A stretch of DNA of 33,522 bases from Bacillota bacterium (GTDB lineage Bacteria > Bacillota_I > Bacilli_A > RF39 > UBA660): contig SVAL01000004.1 of NCBI GenBank assembly GCA_015059405.1, positions 89,817 to 123,338 of the forward strand, in the 5' to 3' direction. Made by a program: the position numbers and the translations under genes. The notes under the pieces were generated by a model. It did not search any database. It was given only the letters and a program-made list of their open reading frames with translations, and was not told the DNA's origin. Of this stretch, positions 16,328 through 24,179 are shown piece after piece (the stretch's first letter is position 1; each line of letters opens with the position of its first letter).

Positions 16328-16804
16328 ATGTTACCATCAGAAGAATTAAGAAACGAAATAGAAAAAATATATGGTATTAATCTTAATCAATATGCATGGT
16401 CAAAAGAACTAAAACAAGAAATCTTTTCTACAGAATTAGATCAATATATAGAAACTAATGCATCAACATTAAAAGAAATATTTGAACACGGATTTAACAT
16501 AGGTCATTGCGGATTAACTTCTAGATATGTTTGTAGAAAATTTGAAAACGCAACTCTTTTTTATGGACAAGCAAAATTATTAGTAGGTACAGACTCATCT
16601 CCAAATGGAGAACACGCTTGGACTATTTTAAATAATCATCTAATAGATACAACACTAATGATATCTATTCCAATAAATAAAATAAATGAATTAGGATACA
16701 TAACAGAAAGTGAAATAGCACCATTAAGTGCAAGAGTACTTTCTGAATATGATACATATGAAATAGAATTTAAAAGAAATAAAAGCAAAATAAAAAAACA
16801 ATAA
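16328..16804 (+). CDS. Transglutaminase-like (papain-fold) cysteine protein
   Basis: A 158-aa, probably cytosolic protein. It shows a Cys-His-Asp series in the right order and setting for a transglutaminase-like fold: Cys61 in GHCGLTSRYV, His96 in GEHAWTILNN and Asp107 in LIDTT. This inference rests on motif spacing only; no close homologue is recalled. N-terminal helices include NLNQYAWSKELK, shared with the C-terminus of the 14413 protein. RBS AAAGGAGTTGAT precedes the ATG. The short intergenic region to the HIT-like gene holds a further extended -10, so the two are only partly co-transcribed. Confidence 0.65.
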   Translation: MLPSEELRNEIEKIYGINLNQYAWSKELKQEIFSTELDQYIETNASTLKEIFEHGFNIGHCGLTSRYVCRKFENATLFYGQAKLLVGTDSSPNGEHAWTILNNHLIDTTLMISIPINKINELGYITESEIAPLSARVLSEYDTYEIEFKRNKSKIKKQ

Positions 16805-16807
16805 TCA

Positions 16808-16816
16808 TGATATAAT
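16808..16816 (+). promoter_or_regulatory. Extended -10 promoter of the HIT-like gene
   Basis: TGATATAAT on the plus strand, 23 nt upstream of the ATG and directly after the preceding stop codon. Confidence 0.5.
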
Positions 16817-16839
16817 TATATAAAAGGATAAGTGATTTT

Positions 16840-17277
16840 ATGGAATTATATAAAGGTAAATACTTTGAAATTGTTTTTCAAGACTGGTGTCAAGAATTTC
16901 CAGGTGCATGTATTATCTCAGGACATAAAGAATGTTTGGCAGATATGACTAACGAAGAATGGCAAGAACTAGGACTTTTAGAAAAAGAACTTGAAAGAGT
17001 TTGTAAAAAAGTTTTTAATACTACAATGTTTAATTTTGCTTGCCTAATGAATAATGCTTATCGTGATAACGAAAAACCTCATGTTCATTTTTGGTTCGTA
17101 CCTAGATATAAAGAAAGTTTAAAATTATTTAATAAAATATATAAAGATAAACATTTCGGTTATAATTTTTGGAAATGGTCATTAAGTAGATTGAAAAGAC
17201 AAAAAGATATATTTACTAAAGAAGAAAGACTAAAAATATTTGAAATGATGAAAAATGAATTTACTATAAATAACTAG
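16840..17277 (+). CDS. HIT-like protein with altered histidine triad
   Basis: A 145-aa protein. Residues 81-90 read HVHFWFVPRY, matching the HIT motif HxHxHxx except that the third His is Trp85; the middle His83, the nucleophile position in HIT hydrolases, is kept. The N-terminal half (GACIISGHKECLADMTNEEWQ) follows the HIT beta-strand/helix order. Known HIT enzymes hydrolyse or transfer nucleotidyl groups. With Trp in the third place the activity may be changed. The C-terminal 55 residues are basic and helical. A terminator follows at 17289. Confidence 0.7.
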   Translation: MELYKGKYFEIVFQDWCQEFPGACIISGHKECLADMTNEEWQELGLLEKELERVCKKVFNTTMFNFACLMNNAYRDNEKPHVHFWFVPRYKESLKLFNKIYKDKHFGYNFWKWSLSRLKRQKDIFTKEERLKIFEMMKNEFTINN

Positions 17278-17288
17278 TAATAAATAAA

Positions 17289-17322
17289 AAAGAATAGCAT
17301 ATGAAAAAGCTATTCTTTTTTT
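17289..17322 (+). terminator. Terminator of the HIT-like gene
   Basis: Plus-strand stem AGAATAGC/GCTATTCT with an 11-nt loop and seven T. It lies 11 nt after the stop codon. Confidence 0.8.
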
Positions 17323-17330
17323 AATTCATA

Positions 17331-17358
17331 TTCACTTTTTTTAAATATATGCTACAAT
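17331..17358 (+). promoter_or_regulatory. Promoter of the yfhO-like gene
   Basis: TTCACT (17331-17336), 16-bp spacer ending in TGC, then TACAAT (17353-17358). The start codon is at 17375, which excludes the ATG at 17357. Confidence 0.5.
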
Positions 17359-17374
17359 GATTATGGTGATATAT

Positions 17375-20035
17375 ATGATAAATTTTATAAAAAAACATAA
17401 AGATTATTTCTTAACAATAGGTATTTCCTTATTAATTTTAATTCTTGTATTTATAATAAAAGGAATATATCCATTTGGAAATAATTCTTTAATATATAGT
17501 GATATGTATGATCAAATAACATCATATTACTATTATTTCTATGATGCTATAAGAGGTGGCACAAATTCATTATTTATGAACTTTCATGCTGCTAATGGTG
17601 TTAACTTTTTTGGTATCATTGCCTATTATTTACTTAATCCATTTAGTTTATTAATCTTACTTGTAGAACGTAGTAAAATATATTTATTTATGTCTGTAAT
17701 CATTGCTTTAAAAATGATTCTTTGTAATATTACATGTTTATACATGATTAAGAAACTATTTAAAAAAATAAATATCCCTTTAGCAATTATTCTAGCAATT
17801 AGTTATGGTTTTTCTAGTTACGGACTTAATTATTACTTAATTACTTCATGGATTGATGTAATGTATATGTTCCCATTAATTATTGTAGGTCTTAAAAAAC
17901 TATTTGATACAAATGACTTTAAAATGTATTTTATTACTTTAACATTAGCAATATGTTTTAATTTTTATTTAACATTCAGTGGAATTATTTTTATATTCTT
18001 ATTAGCACTTCCTTATGTTTTAACTTATGTAAAAAAAGAAGAATTTGGTAAAAAAATATTAGCTCTTGGTATAGGAACTATATTAAGTATAGCATCTTCT
18101 ATAGTAATAGTATTACCAGCATATAAACAGGTTTCTATTTCTGCTAGATTAATAGCTACTTTAGAAACTCTTGTTAATTCAAAACTTGGTCCAATAACCG
18201 ATAAAATTGCTCTTTTAACTTTTACACCAATCGCAATAATGGCAATATTACTTTTATTAAAAGATTATAAACAACATAAAAAATTCTTAAAATTCTATAT
18301 ACCATCAATGATTTTATTTTTAATTCCATTTATCGTTGAACCAGTTAACAAATTATTACATTTTGGTTCATACGCATCATTCCCATGTAGATTTTCTTTT
18401 ATTACTACTTTATTTGTTATAATTGGAGGATGTTATTTTTTTAACAATTATAAAGCTAAAAAAAGCATAATACCTAATTTTAAAAAGTATATATCTATTT
18501 TAATTACAGTAATAACTTCTTTATTACTAATTGTTATAACAAAACTTAAGTATAATGACTTCCAACAAGCAATTGATGATTTAACTTTATCAAGAAATAA
18601 AACATTAATAATATTCTTATTCGGTATGCTTGGTATTACATTAATTACTCATTTACTTATTTATATTTTAAATAAAGGACTTTCAAAATTAGCAATAACT
18701 TTAATATCAGTATTATCAATTATATTTATTACTTGTAACACATATACATATGTAGGAGTAGAATTCGTTCAAGAAGGAGTTAACAATGTATATAAAGATT
18801 TAACTGATATATATAATAACAAACTTAATAAAGATTATTTTAAATATAAAAATGTGACAGATACCATAATTAACAATAGTAGCAATGTAACTACTATTCC
18901 TACAATGGACCACTTTAGTTCAATGGCTGATGGTAATACACAAAAGAATTTAAAACTTCTTGGATATACACAATATTGGTCTCAAATATTTTCTGAAGGC
19001 GGAACAATGTTCACAGACATCTTACTAGGACACAAATATCTTATTAATCTTGGTGAAGATGCATATGGTTATACATTAAAAAAACAATACAATGATTTAT
19101 ATTGGCATGAATTTGATAAAGATATTTCTTATGGATATTTAGTAAATCAAGATGTTGACTTAGAAGATTACAACAATACATTTGAAATTCAAAACGCTAT
19201 TTATAATTCAATCACAAATAAAAAAGATTTATTTAAAGTATATGATCCTATTAATATAAATAATATTGAAGTTAAAGATAATATTTATACTTTAAAAGAT
19301 AAAAATAGCTATATTGAGTTTAATGTAAAAATAAAAAAAGAAAGCAAATTATATTTAGAACTATATAATAGTCTAGATGTATTAGTAAATTCTGAAATAA
19401 ATAAACAATTTGAAATACATGTTAATGATGAAGTATTTATTAAAGAATTCCCTACTAATGGTAATAATGGAATAATTGATTTTGGAGTATATAAAGATGA
19501 AACTGTTAACATTAAAATATATTTTAAAGAAGATTGTGAATTAAAATCATTAACACTAGGAAGTATGGATATTAATAAATTAAATGATTTTATTGATAAT
19601 TATAAAATAGATTATGATATAGAATTTATAAATAATAAAATTAATATAAATATTAATAGTGATGAAGAAAAAATATTATTTATTCCAATTAGTCACAATG
19701 ATTCATATACTGCTTATAATAATAATGAAAAAGTAGAATTAATTAAAGTATATGATAACTATATAGGTATTAAACTAAATAGTGGTGAAAATAATATTAC
19801 TATTAAATTTGTACCAGCTTATTTAAAGATATCATTTATAATAAGTTTAGCTTTCTTAATATTAGCAATAATATTAATGAAGACTAGTTTATATAAAAAA
19901 TTATTAGAATGTAAATTCTTACAAAAAGCAGCAGCAATCTGTTATACACTTGCATACGCATTAGTTATATTAATGGTATATCTACTTCCAACAATAGCTT
20001 TCTTTATATCATTTATAATATATATACGTATATAA
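17375..20035 (+). CDS. YfhO family membrane protein (GT-C-type glycosyltransferase-like)
   Basis: An 886-aa polytopic protein. Residues about 1-470 hold roughly 11-12 membrane helices. The first loop has IYSDMYDQITSYYYYFYDAI, which corresponds to the conserved acidic outer loop of YfhO/GT-C proteins. Residues about 470-790 form a soluble, probably extracellular domain, followed by two C-terminal helices. In Bacillus subtilis YfhO is involved in lipoteichoic acid glycosylation; the precise acceptor here is not known. The ATG at 17375 follows GGTGAT; the earlier ATG lies in the -10 box. It ends at a very strong palindromic terminator. Confidence 0.85.
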   Translation: MINFIKKHKDYFLTIGISLLILILVFIIKGIYPFGNNSLIYSDMYDQITSYYYYFYDAIRGGTNSLFMNFHAANGVNFFGIIAYYLLNPFSLLILLVERSKIYLFMSVIIALKMILCNITCLYMIKKLFKKINIPLAIILAISYGFSSYGLNYYLITSWIDVMYMFPLIIVGLKKLFDTNDFKMYFITLTLAICFNFYLTFSGIIFIFLLALPYVLTYVKKEEFGKKILALGIGTILSIASSIVIVLPAYKQVSISARLIATLETLVNSKLGPITDKIALLTFTPIAIMAILLLLKDYKQHKKFLKFYIPSMILFLIPFIVEPVNKLLHFGSYASFPCRFSFITTLFVIIGGCYFFNNYKAKKSIIPNFKKYISILITVITSLLLIVITKLKYNDFQQAIDDLTLSRNKTLIIFLFGMLGITLITHLLIYILNKGLSKLAITLISVLSIIFITCNTYTYVGVEFVQEGVNNVYKDLTDIYNNKLNKDYFKYKNVTDTIINNSSNVTTIPTMDHFSSMADGNTQKNLKLLGYTQYWSQIFSEGGTMFTDILLGHKYLINLGEDAYGYTLKKQYNDLYWHEFDKDISYGYLVNQDVDLEDYNNTFEIQNAIYNSITNKKDLFKVYDPININNIEVKDNIYTLKDKNSYIEFNVKIKKESKLYLELYNSLDVLVNSEINKQFEIHVNDEVFIKEFPTNGNNGIIDFGVYKDETVNIKIYFKEDCELKSLTLGSMDINKLNDFIDNYKIDYDIEFINNKINININSDEEKILFIPISHNDSYTAYNNNEKVELIKVYDNYIGIKLNSGENNITIKFVPAYLKISFIISLAFLILAIILMKTSLYKKLLECKFLQKAAAICYTLAYALVILMVYLLPTIAFFISFIIYIRI

Positions 20036-20037
20036 AA

Positions 20038-20070
20038 ATAAATCACACAATATTGTGTGATTTTTATTTT
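20038..20070 (+). terminator. Terminator of the yfhO-like gene
   Basis: Perfect 10-bp inverted repeat AATCACACAA/TTGTGTGATT with a TA centre, followed by TTTTTATTTT. Confidence 0.9.
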
Positions 20071-20099
20071 AATAAAAAAAGTAGCAATGTTGCTACTTT
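20071..20099 (-). terminator. Terminator of tRNA-Trp
   Basis: Minus-strand stem AAAGTAGCAA/TTGCTACTTT and a T-rich tail, 11 nt after the tRNA 3' end. Confidence 0.85.
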
Positions 20100-20109
20100 A
20101 AAATTCAAA

Positions 20110-20183
20110 TGGCAGGGGATGAGAGAATCGAACTCCCAACTAAAGTTTTGGAGACTCCTATTATACCATTTAACTAATCCCCT
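20110..20183 (-). tRNA. tRNA-Trp (CCA anticodon)
   Basis: All four arms can be folded by eye: acceptor AGGGGAT/ATCCCCT, D-stem GTTA/TAAT, anticodon stem GGAGT/ACTTT with loop CTCCAAA, and T-stem GGGAG/CTCTC with loop TTCGATT. The anticodon is CCA (reads UGG). Discriminator G and the 3' CCA are encoded. The CCA anticodon, without a UCA type, agrees with the standard code. It has its own promoter and terminator, so it is a single-gene transcript. Confidence 0.97.
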
Positions 20184-20192
20184 ATGCCAAGT

Positions 20193-20221
20193 ATTATAGC
20201 ACACAACTTTTATAAATACAA
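20193..20221 (-). promoter_or_regulatory. Promoter of tRNA-Trp
   Basis: Minus strand: -35 TTGTAT (20216-20221), 17-bp spacer ending in TGC, -10 TATAAT (20193-20198), about 10 nt upstream of the mature 5' end. Confidence 0.75.
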
Positions 20222-20264
20222 TAACACTTTTTATTTTTTATCATATTCTATTATAGGTGATTTT

Positions 20265-20693
20265 ATGCCAATAATTAACTACAACACTAGTGAACTAGAT
20301 CTTATGGCAAGACTTATGCGCGCTGAAGCTTTAGGTGAAGGAGACTTAGGAATGCTTATGGTAGGTAATGTCATTGTTAATCGTGCCATTGCTAATTGTC
20401 TTACTTTTAAAAATATTGATACTATCAAAAAAGTAGTTTATCAAACACCAGGTGGTTTTTCTGGGATAAATTCCACATTATTTAATCATGCCGCTACAAC
20501 ATTAGAAAAAGAACTCGCAACAAGAAATCTTAATGGACAATATTACTTTCCAGCAACTAATGCTTTATGGTTCTATGCACCTACAAAAGGTGCTAATTGT
20601 GTTTCACTTTGGTATAATCAACAACTTAGTGGTAAATATAAAAATCATTGTTTTTATGAACCATATCCAGGAGTATGTAACGAACTACATTAA
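20265..20693 (+). CDS. Cell wall hydrolase, SleB/Hydrolase_2 family
   Basis: A 142-aa protein. It shows the Hydrolase_2 signature: LMARLMRAEALGEGD near 11-25 with the likely catalytic Glu, GMLMVGNVIVNRAI near 27-40, PGGFSGINS and a C-terminal WFYAPTKG region. Family members (SleB, CwlJ) are lytic transglycosylases or related enzymes of cortex or wall peptidoglycan. Here only the catalytic domain is present, with no signal peptide or LysM domain, so export is unclear. The ATG at 20265 is preferred because AGGTGAT lies just upstream; a longer frame would run into the tRNA promoter. It converges tail-to-tail on the amidase-LysM gene. Confidence 0.85.
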   Translation: MPIINYNTSELDLMARLMRAEALGEGDLGMLMVGNVIVNRAIANCLTFKNIDTIKKVVYQTPGGFSGINSTLFNHAATTLEKELATRNLNGQYYFPATNALWFYAPTKGANCVSLWYNQQLSGKYKNHCFYEPYPGVCNELH

Positions 20694-21544
20694 TTAGGAA
20701 TTATAATTTTTTGATTTATTATTAATTTATCAGATATTAAATTATTAATATCTTTTATTTTATCTACAGTTGTATTAAACTTCTTCGCTATACTATATAA
20801 ACTATCTCCCTTTTTCACTATATAAAAATTATTATTAGAACTTGGAACTTTTAATATTTGACCTATTACCAAAAAATCAGTACCCAAATTATTAATCTTT
20901 TTCAACTCACTAACACTAGTATTATATTTATTAGCTATTTTATATAAACTATCTCCTTTTTCTACAACATAATTATTATAATTATTATTAGTTAAATTTA
21001 ACTTTCCAAAATAAGAAATAATTTGTTCAATAATATTATTACTTATATTTTCTTTTTCTTCTTTAGTCTTATTTAAATATTCATAACCAAACTCTATAAC
21101 TATTGCATCACTTCCATTAGGTGCGAGTCTTTGAATAGCATAAAAATCTTTTCCTTCATCATTAGGTAAAGTCTTTGTCTTTACTTCTCCTATCCTATTT
21201 AATTTCTCATAAAGATCTTTATTTGTTTCCTCATCTCTATTTATTGAACGAATAAAGGATACATTATTAGGATTTTCATTATCTACTTGAACTGAGAATA
21301 CTAAACTACCCCCATTATTATCATCTGTTATTTGATTTAATAATTCAAACCTATCATATATATCAATAGTCTCATCTTCCACTCTAGTTATATAAATTGG
21401 AAATCCTAAACTAGACAACCTATCATAAATATATTTACCAACTTCTAAATTAAAATCCTTTTCATAATTATTTCCATCTCCATAACCAAAATCTACCCCA
21501 CCATGACCAGGATCTATAATAATCGTATTAAATCTATTATTCAT
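20690..21544 (-). CDS. N-acetylmuramoyl-L-alanine amidase-like protein with two LysM domains, one zinc ligand replaced
   Basis: A 284-aa protein. Residues 5-182 form an Amidase_3 domain: IIDPGHGGVDFG (zinc ligand His14), YEKDFNLEVG (Glu28) and IVIEFGY (catalytic-type Glu151). The third zinc ligand, His in the usual SIHAN segment, is Gln86 in FSVQVDN, so metal binding and hydrolysis may be impaired. Two LysM domains follow (about 192-234 and 240-283), both with GDSLYxIAxKxNTxV; they bind peptidoglycan. No classical signal peptide is seen. AGGAGTGAT precedes the ATG. It overlaps the convergent SleB-like gene at the stop codons. Confidence 0.85.
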   Translation of the reverse strand: MNNRFNTIIIDPGHGGVDFGYGDGNNYEKDFNLEVGKYIYDRLSSLGFPIYITRVEDETIDIYDRFELLNQITDDNNGGSLVFSVQVDNENPNNVSFIRSINRDEETNKDLYEKLNRIGEVKTKTLPNDEGKDFYAIQRLAPNGSDAIVIEFGYEYLNKTKEEKENISNNIIEQIISYFGKLNLTNNNYNNYVVEKGDSLYKIANKYNTSVSELKKINNLGTDFLVIGQILKVPSSNNNFYIVKKGDSLYSIAKKFNTTVDKIKDINNLISDKLIINQKIIIPN

Positions 21545-21587
21545 ATAATCACTCCTATAAAATTATATGAATTTAACTTAATCTTAT

Positions 21588-21614
21588 ACAAAAGAAAAAA
21601 ACTCCTAAGAGTTT
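21588..21614. repeat. 27-bp direct repeat, copy 1 (terminator)
   Basis: Identical over 27 bp to 22733-22759. The copies lie at the 3' ends of the 21614 gene and of trkH. Each contains a hairpin plus A/T-tract terminator. Confidence 0.9.
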
Positions 21615-21616
21615 TA
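21594..21616 (-). terminator. Terminator of the 21614 gene
   Basis: Minus-strand stem AAACTC/GAGTTT with a TTAG loop, followed by seven T. It overlaps the stop codon. Confidence 0.75.
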
Positions 21617-22684
21617 TTTTTTTACATTATTACCTTTATTATCAATATTCATCTTTTCAAGTACTCTACTAACTTCAGGCAATCCAATAAATAAAGCATT
21701 ACTAGTATCTATAGTTTGATTAGTTCTACCATCATGTACATGTGAAGCTAAACAAACAGACATTAGATTTCTAAAACTTTGTTGCGTATAATCATTATTA
21801 ATCACATAATCATATACATCTTCAAATCTTTCATTTTTACCAGTAACTACACAAAGCATTGGTTTAGCCTTATCACTCGCATAAATATCCCAATATTTAT
21901 TAAAAAATCCCATTACACAAGTTATTTCTTCTTGTGAAAAATCTTTTTCTTCCATTAAAGTCATCAAATTATTAGACGCTGCTTCATAATCTTTTCTAAC
22001 AAAAGCACGTTTATCATACTTACCTTCTGGGTTAAAAGAAAAACCTTGTCCAGTAAACTGCGCAAACCACTCAGGTGAATTAACTGCATAATAATACGAA
22101 CTAGCAGCAGTATCAGCATATGATACATTACCATCACAATTTAATTTTTGCCATCCTAGTATTAACTTTTCTCCATGTTTCTCAAACAAATCATTTATCA
22201 TATCAAGTTCACTTTGATCTTCTAATTTATGATTAGGATCTAATCCATATCTCATAATACTATCTAAAAAACTACCATTAAAAGCATGAAATTTATATTC
22301 AGGACTTAATAATTTAACTGCAATATATTCTCTTAATTTCTTATTTATAGAAAAATCTTTTAAATCTTCATAATCAAGATCAAATTTATCTAACAAATCA
22401 TCTAAATATAATTCATAAATACCACTTTTAAACTCATAATCACATCCAAAAAAACTACCATGGTTATCAATTATATCTTTATACTTACTCGCAATATTTC
22501 TCATAAAATTATTCATTTTATCCATAGATATTTCTTCACCAGAAAATATTTTCCAATAATCCATACCTACTGCTATAAATTGTTCTGTTAATTCAACAAC
22601 ATCTTTAACATCACTACAATAATCTTTTAAAGAACCTAATATATCTAAAAAATCATCACTTTCAAAATAAGTAGTTATATCCAT
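21614..22684 (-). CDS. Unknown protein with ADP-ribosyltransferase-like motifs
   Basis: A 356-aa soluble protein. The N-terminal 120 residues are helical and acidic. The central part has FHAFNGSFLDSIMRYGLDP (132-150), a layout like the His-containing first strand and ILxxGL helix of ART-fold enzymes. It then has VSYADTAASSYYYAVNSPEW (187-206), resembling the middle ART element with a Ser/Tyr-Ala segment. A final acidic catalytic residue was not identified. ART relatedness is therefore inference and could be wrong. RBS AGAGGTGATGTT sets the start at 22684. The gene sits between two copies of a 27-bp terminator repeat. Confidence 0.55.
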   Translation of the reverse strand: MDITTYFESDDFLDILGSLKDYCSDVKDVVELTEQFIAVGMDYWKIFSGEEISMDKMNNFMRNIASKYKDIIDNHGSFFGCDYEFKSGIYELYLDDLLDKFDLDYEDLKDFSINKKLREYIAVKLLSPEYKFHAFNGSFLDSIMRYGLDPNHKLEDQSELDMINDLFEKHGEKLILGWQKLNCDGNVSYADTAASSYYYAVNSPEWFAQFTGQGFSFNPEGKYDKRAFVRKDYEAASNNLMTLMEEKDFSQEEITCVMGFFNKYWDIYASDKAKPMLCVVTGKNERFEDVYDYVINNDYTQQSFRNLMSVCLASHVHDGRTNQTIDTSNALFIGLPEVSRVLEKMNIDNKGNNVKK

Positions 22685-22732
22685 AACATCACCTCTATAA
22701 TAAAAACATAACAAAATTAAATTTAATAGTCA

Positions 22733-22759
22733 ACAAAAGAAAAAAACTCCTAAGAGTTT
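22733..22759. repeat. 27-bp direct repeat, copy 2 (terminator)
   Basis: Same 27 bases as 21588-21614; here at the 3' end of trkH. Confidence 0.9.
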
Positions 22760-22762
22760 ATT
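22738..22762 (-). terminator. Terminator of the trkA-trkH operon
   Basis: Minus-strand stem AAACTC/GAGTTT with a TTAG loop and seven T, overlapping the trkH stop region. Confidence 0.75.
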
Positions 22763-24176
22763 TTCTAATACTACTAATTAATCCAATTAATGGAAATATT
22801 TCAAGTCTTCCAAGTAACATTCCAACACTCATTATAAAAGTAGAAAAATCACTAAATATTGAAAAACTTCCAACTTCAAAAGCAAGACCTACATTTCCAA
22901 AAGTAGTAAATACTGAATTAATTACTACTTCAAAAGAAAATCCATCAAAACTAACAAGTATCATTATTATTATTATAAAAAATATATATAAAGATAAAAA
23001 TGTTGTAGTAGCATTAACTGTTTCTTCTTCTACTTTTTTCCCTCCTAAAGTAATAATATGTACACTATTAGGATGAAATACTTTTAATAAATCTCTTTTT
23101 ATTGTTTTAAAAACAAGAATTAATCTAGATATTTTAAACCCTCCACAAGTACTACCACTACATGCACTTACTAACATTAAAAATAACACAATTATCCTAC
23201 AAGCAGCTGGATATATATTAACATCACCTATACTATAACCAGTACTAGTCATAAAAGAACTAATATGAAAACAAGAATTAACAAATGCTTCACTCATATT
23301 ACTAAACATATTATAAGTATTTAAAAGTACAAATAATACTGCAAATATATAAATTAATATATATACTTTTAATTCTTCACTCTTTAAAGCTGTTTTAATA
23401 TCTTTCATAATAATTATCAAAAAATAAATATTAAAATTAACTCCAAATAAAAACATAAATATCGCAACTACATACTTATTAAATAATGAAAAACTCGCAA
23501 GTCCACTATTTAAATAACTAAATCCACCAGTACCCGCAGTACCCATAGAAATTAATATACTATGAAATGGATCAAGTCCACCAACCATTAATAAAATAAA
23601 TTCTATTAAAGTTAAACCCAAATATATTCCATATAAATAAAATAAAGTCTTTTTAATACCTGGAACTAACTTAGCAACACTATGTCCTGGCATTTCTGCT
23701 TTTAAAACATGCATAGATTTATCATCTTTAGACATAGGAATAACTGCCATTACAAAAGCAAGTACTCCCATTCCTCCTATAAAATGTGAAAAACTTCTCC
23801 AAAACAATATACTATTACTTAAACTTTCCACATCATCAAATATTGTAGCTCCAGTTGTTGTAAAACCAGAAACAGACTCAAATAAAGCATCTACAAAACT
23901 AATATCTAACCCTAACCAAAAAGGTAAAGCTCCTAATAAACTTATCAATATCCATGATATAGATACAATTATAAATCCATCTTTTGCATATAGAGTCTTT
24001 TTACTTGAATTTGAACAATTCAATAGTATTCCTAATCCTAAACTAACACATAAAGGAACTATAAAATTAAGAATATTTTCACTATAAACTAAACTAACTA
24101 TAATTGGAACTAATAAGAGAATAGAAAAAGCAATTAATACTTTTCCAATATATTTAAAAATCAATTTATTTAACAT
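22758..24176 (-). CDS. trkH: TrkH-type potassium transporter subunit
   Basis: A 472-aa polytopic membrane protein. Four K+ filter-like loops are visible: SGFTTTGATIF, GTAGTGGFS, FMTSTGYSIGD and TTFGNVGLAF. These fit the four-fold MPM repeat of Trk/Ktr channels. Conserved SHFIGGMGVL lies after the first repeat. Function: K+ uptake gated by the cytosolic TrkA ring. It starts 3 nt after the trkA stop, with its GGAG inside the end of trkA, so the two are coupled. Confidence 0.93.
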   Translation of the reverse strand: MLNKLIFKYIGKVLIAFSILLLVPIIVSLVYSENILNFIVPLCVSLGLGILLNCSNSSKKTLYAKDGFIIVSISWILISLLGALPFWLGLDISFVDALFESVSGFTTTGATIFDDVESLSNSILFWRSFSHFIGGMGVLAFVMAVIPMSKDDKSMHVLKAEMPGHSVAKLVPGIKKTLFYLYGIYLGLTLIEFILLMVGGLDPFHSILISMGTAGTGGFSYLNSGLASFSLFNKYVVAIFMFLFGVNFNIYFLIIIMKDIKTALKSEELKVYILIYIFAVLFVLLNTYNMFSNMSEAFVNSCFHISSFMTSTGYSIGDVNIYPAACRIIVLFLMLVSACSGSTCGGFKISRLILVFKTIKRDLLKVFHPNSVHIITLGGKKVEEETVNATTTFLSLYIFFIIIIMILVSFDGFSFEVVINSVFTTFGNVGLAFEVGSFSIFSDFSTFIMSVGMLLGRLEIFPLIGLISSIRK

Positions 24177-24179
24177 ATA

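Noticed and set aside
20110-20183. Mycoplasma-type genetic code (UGA as Trp)
   Set aside because: The tRNA-Trp anticodon is CCA, and several genes end at TGA (moxR at 13302, the gene at 15095) with downstream genes or terminators that fit.
20265-20693. Evidence of sporulation
   Set aside because: SleB/Hydrolase_2 proteins also occur in non-sporulating bacteria, and no other spore gene is present in the window.
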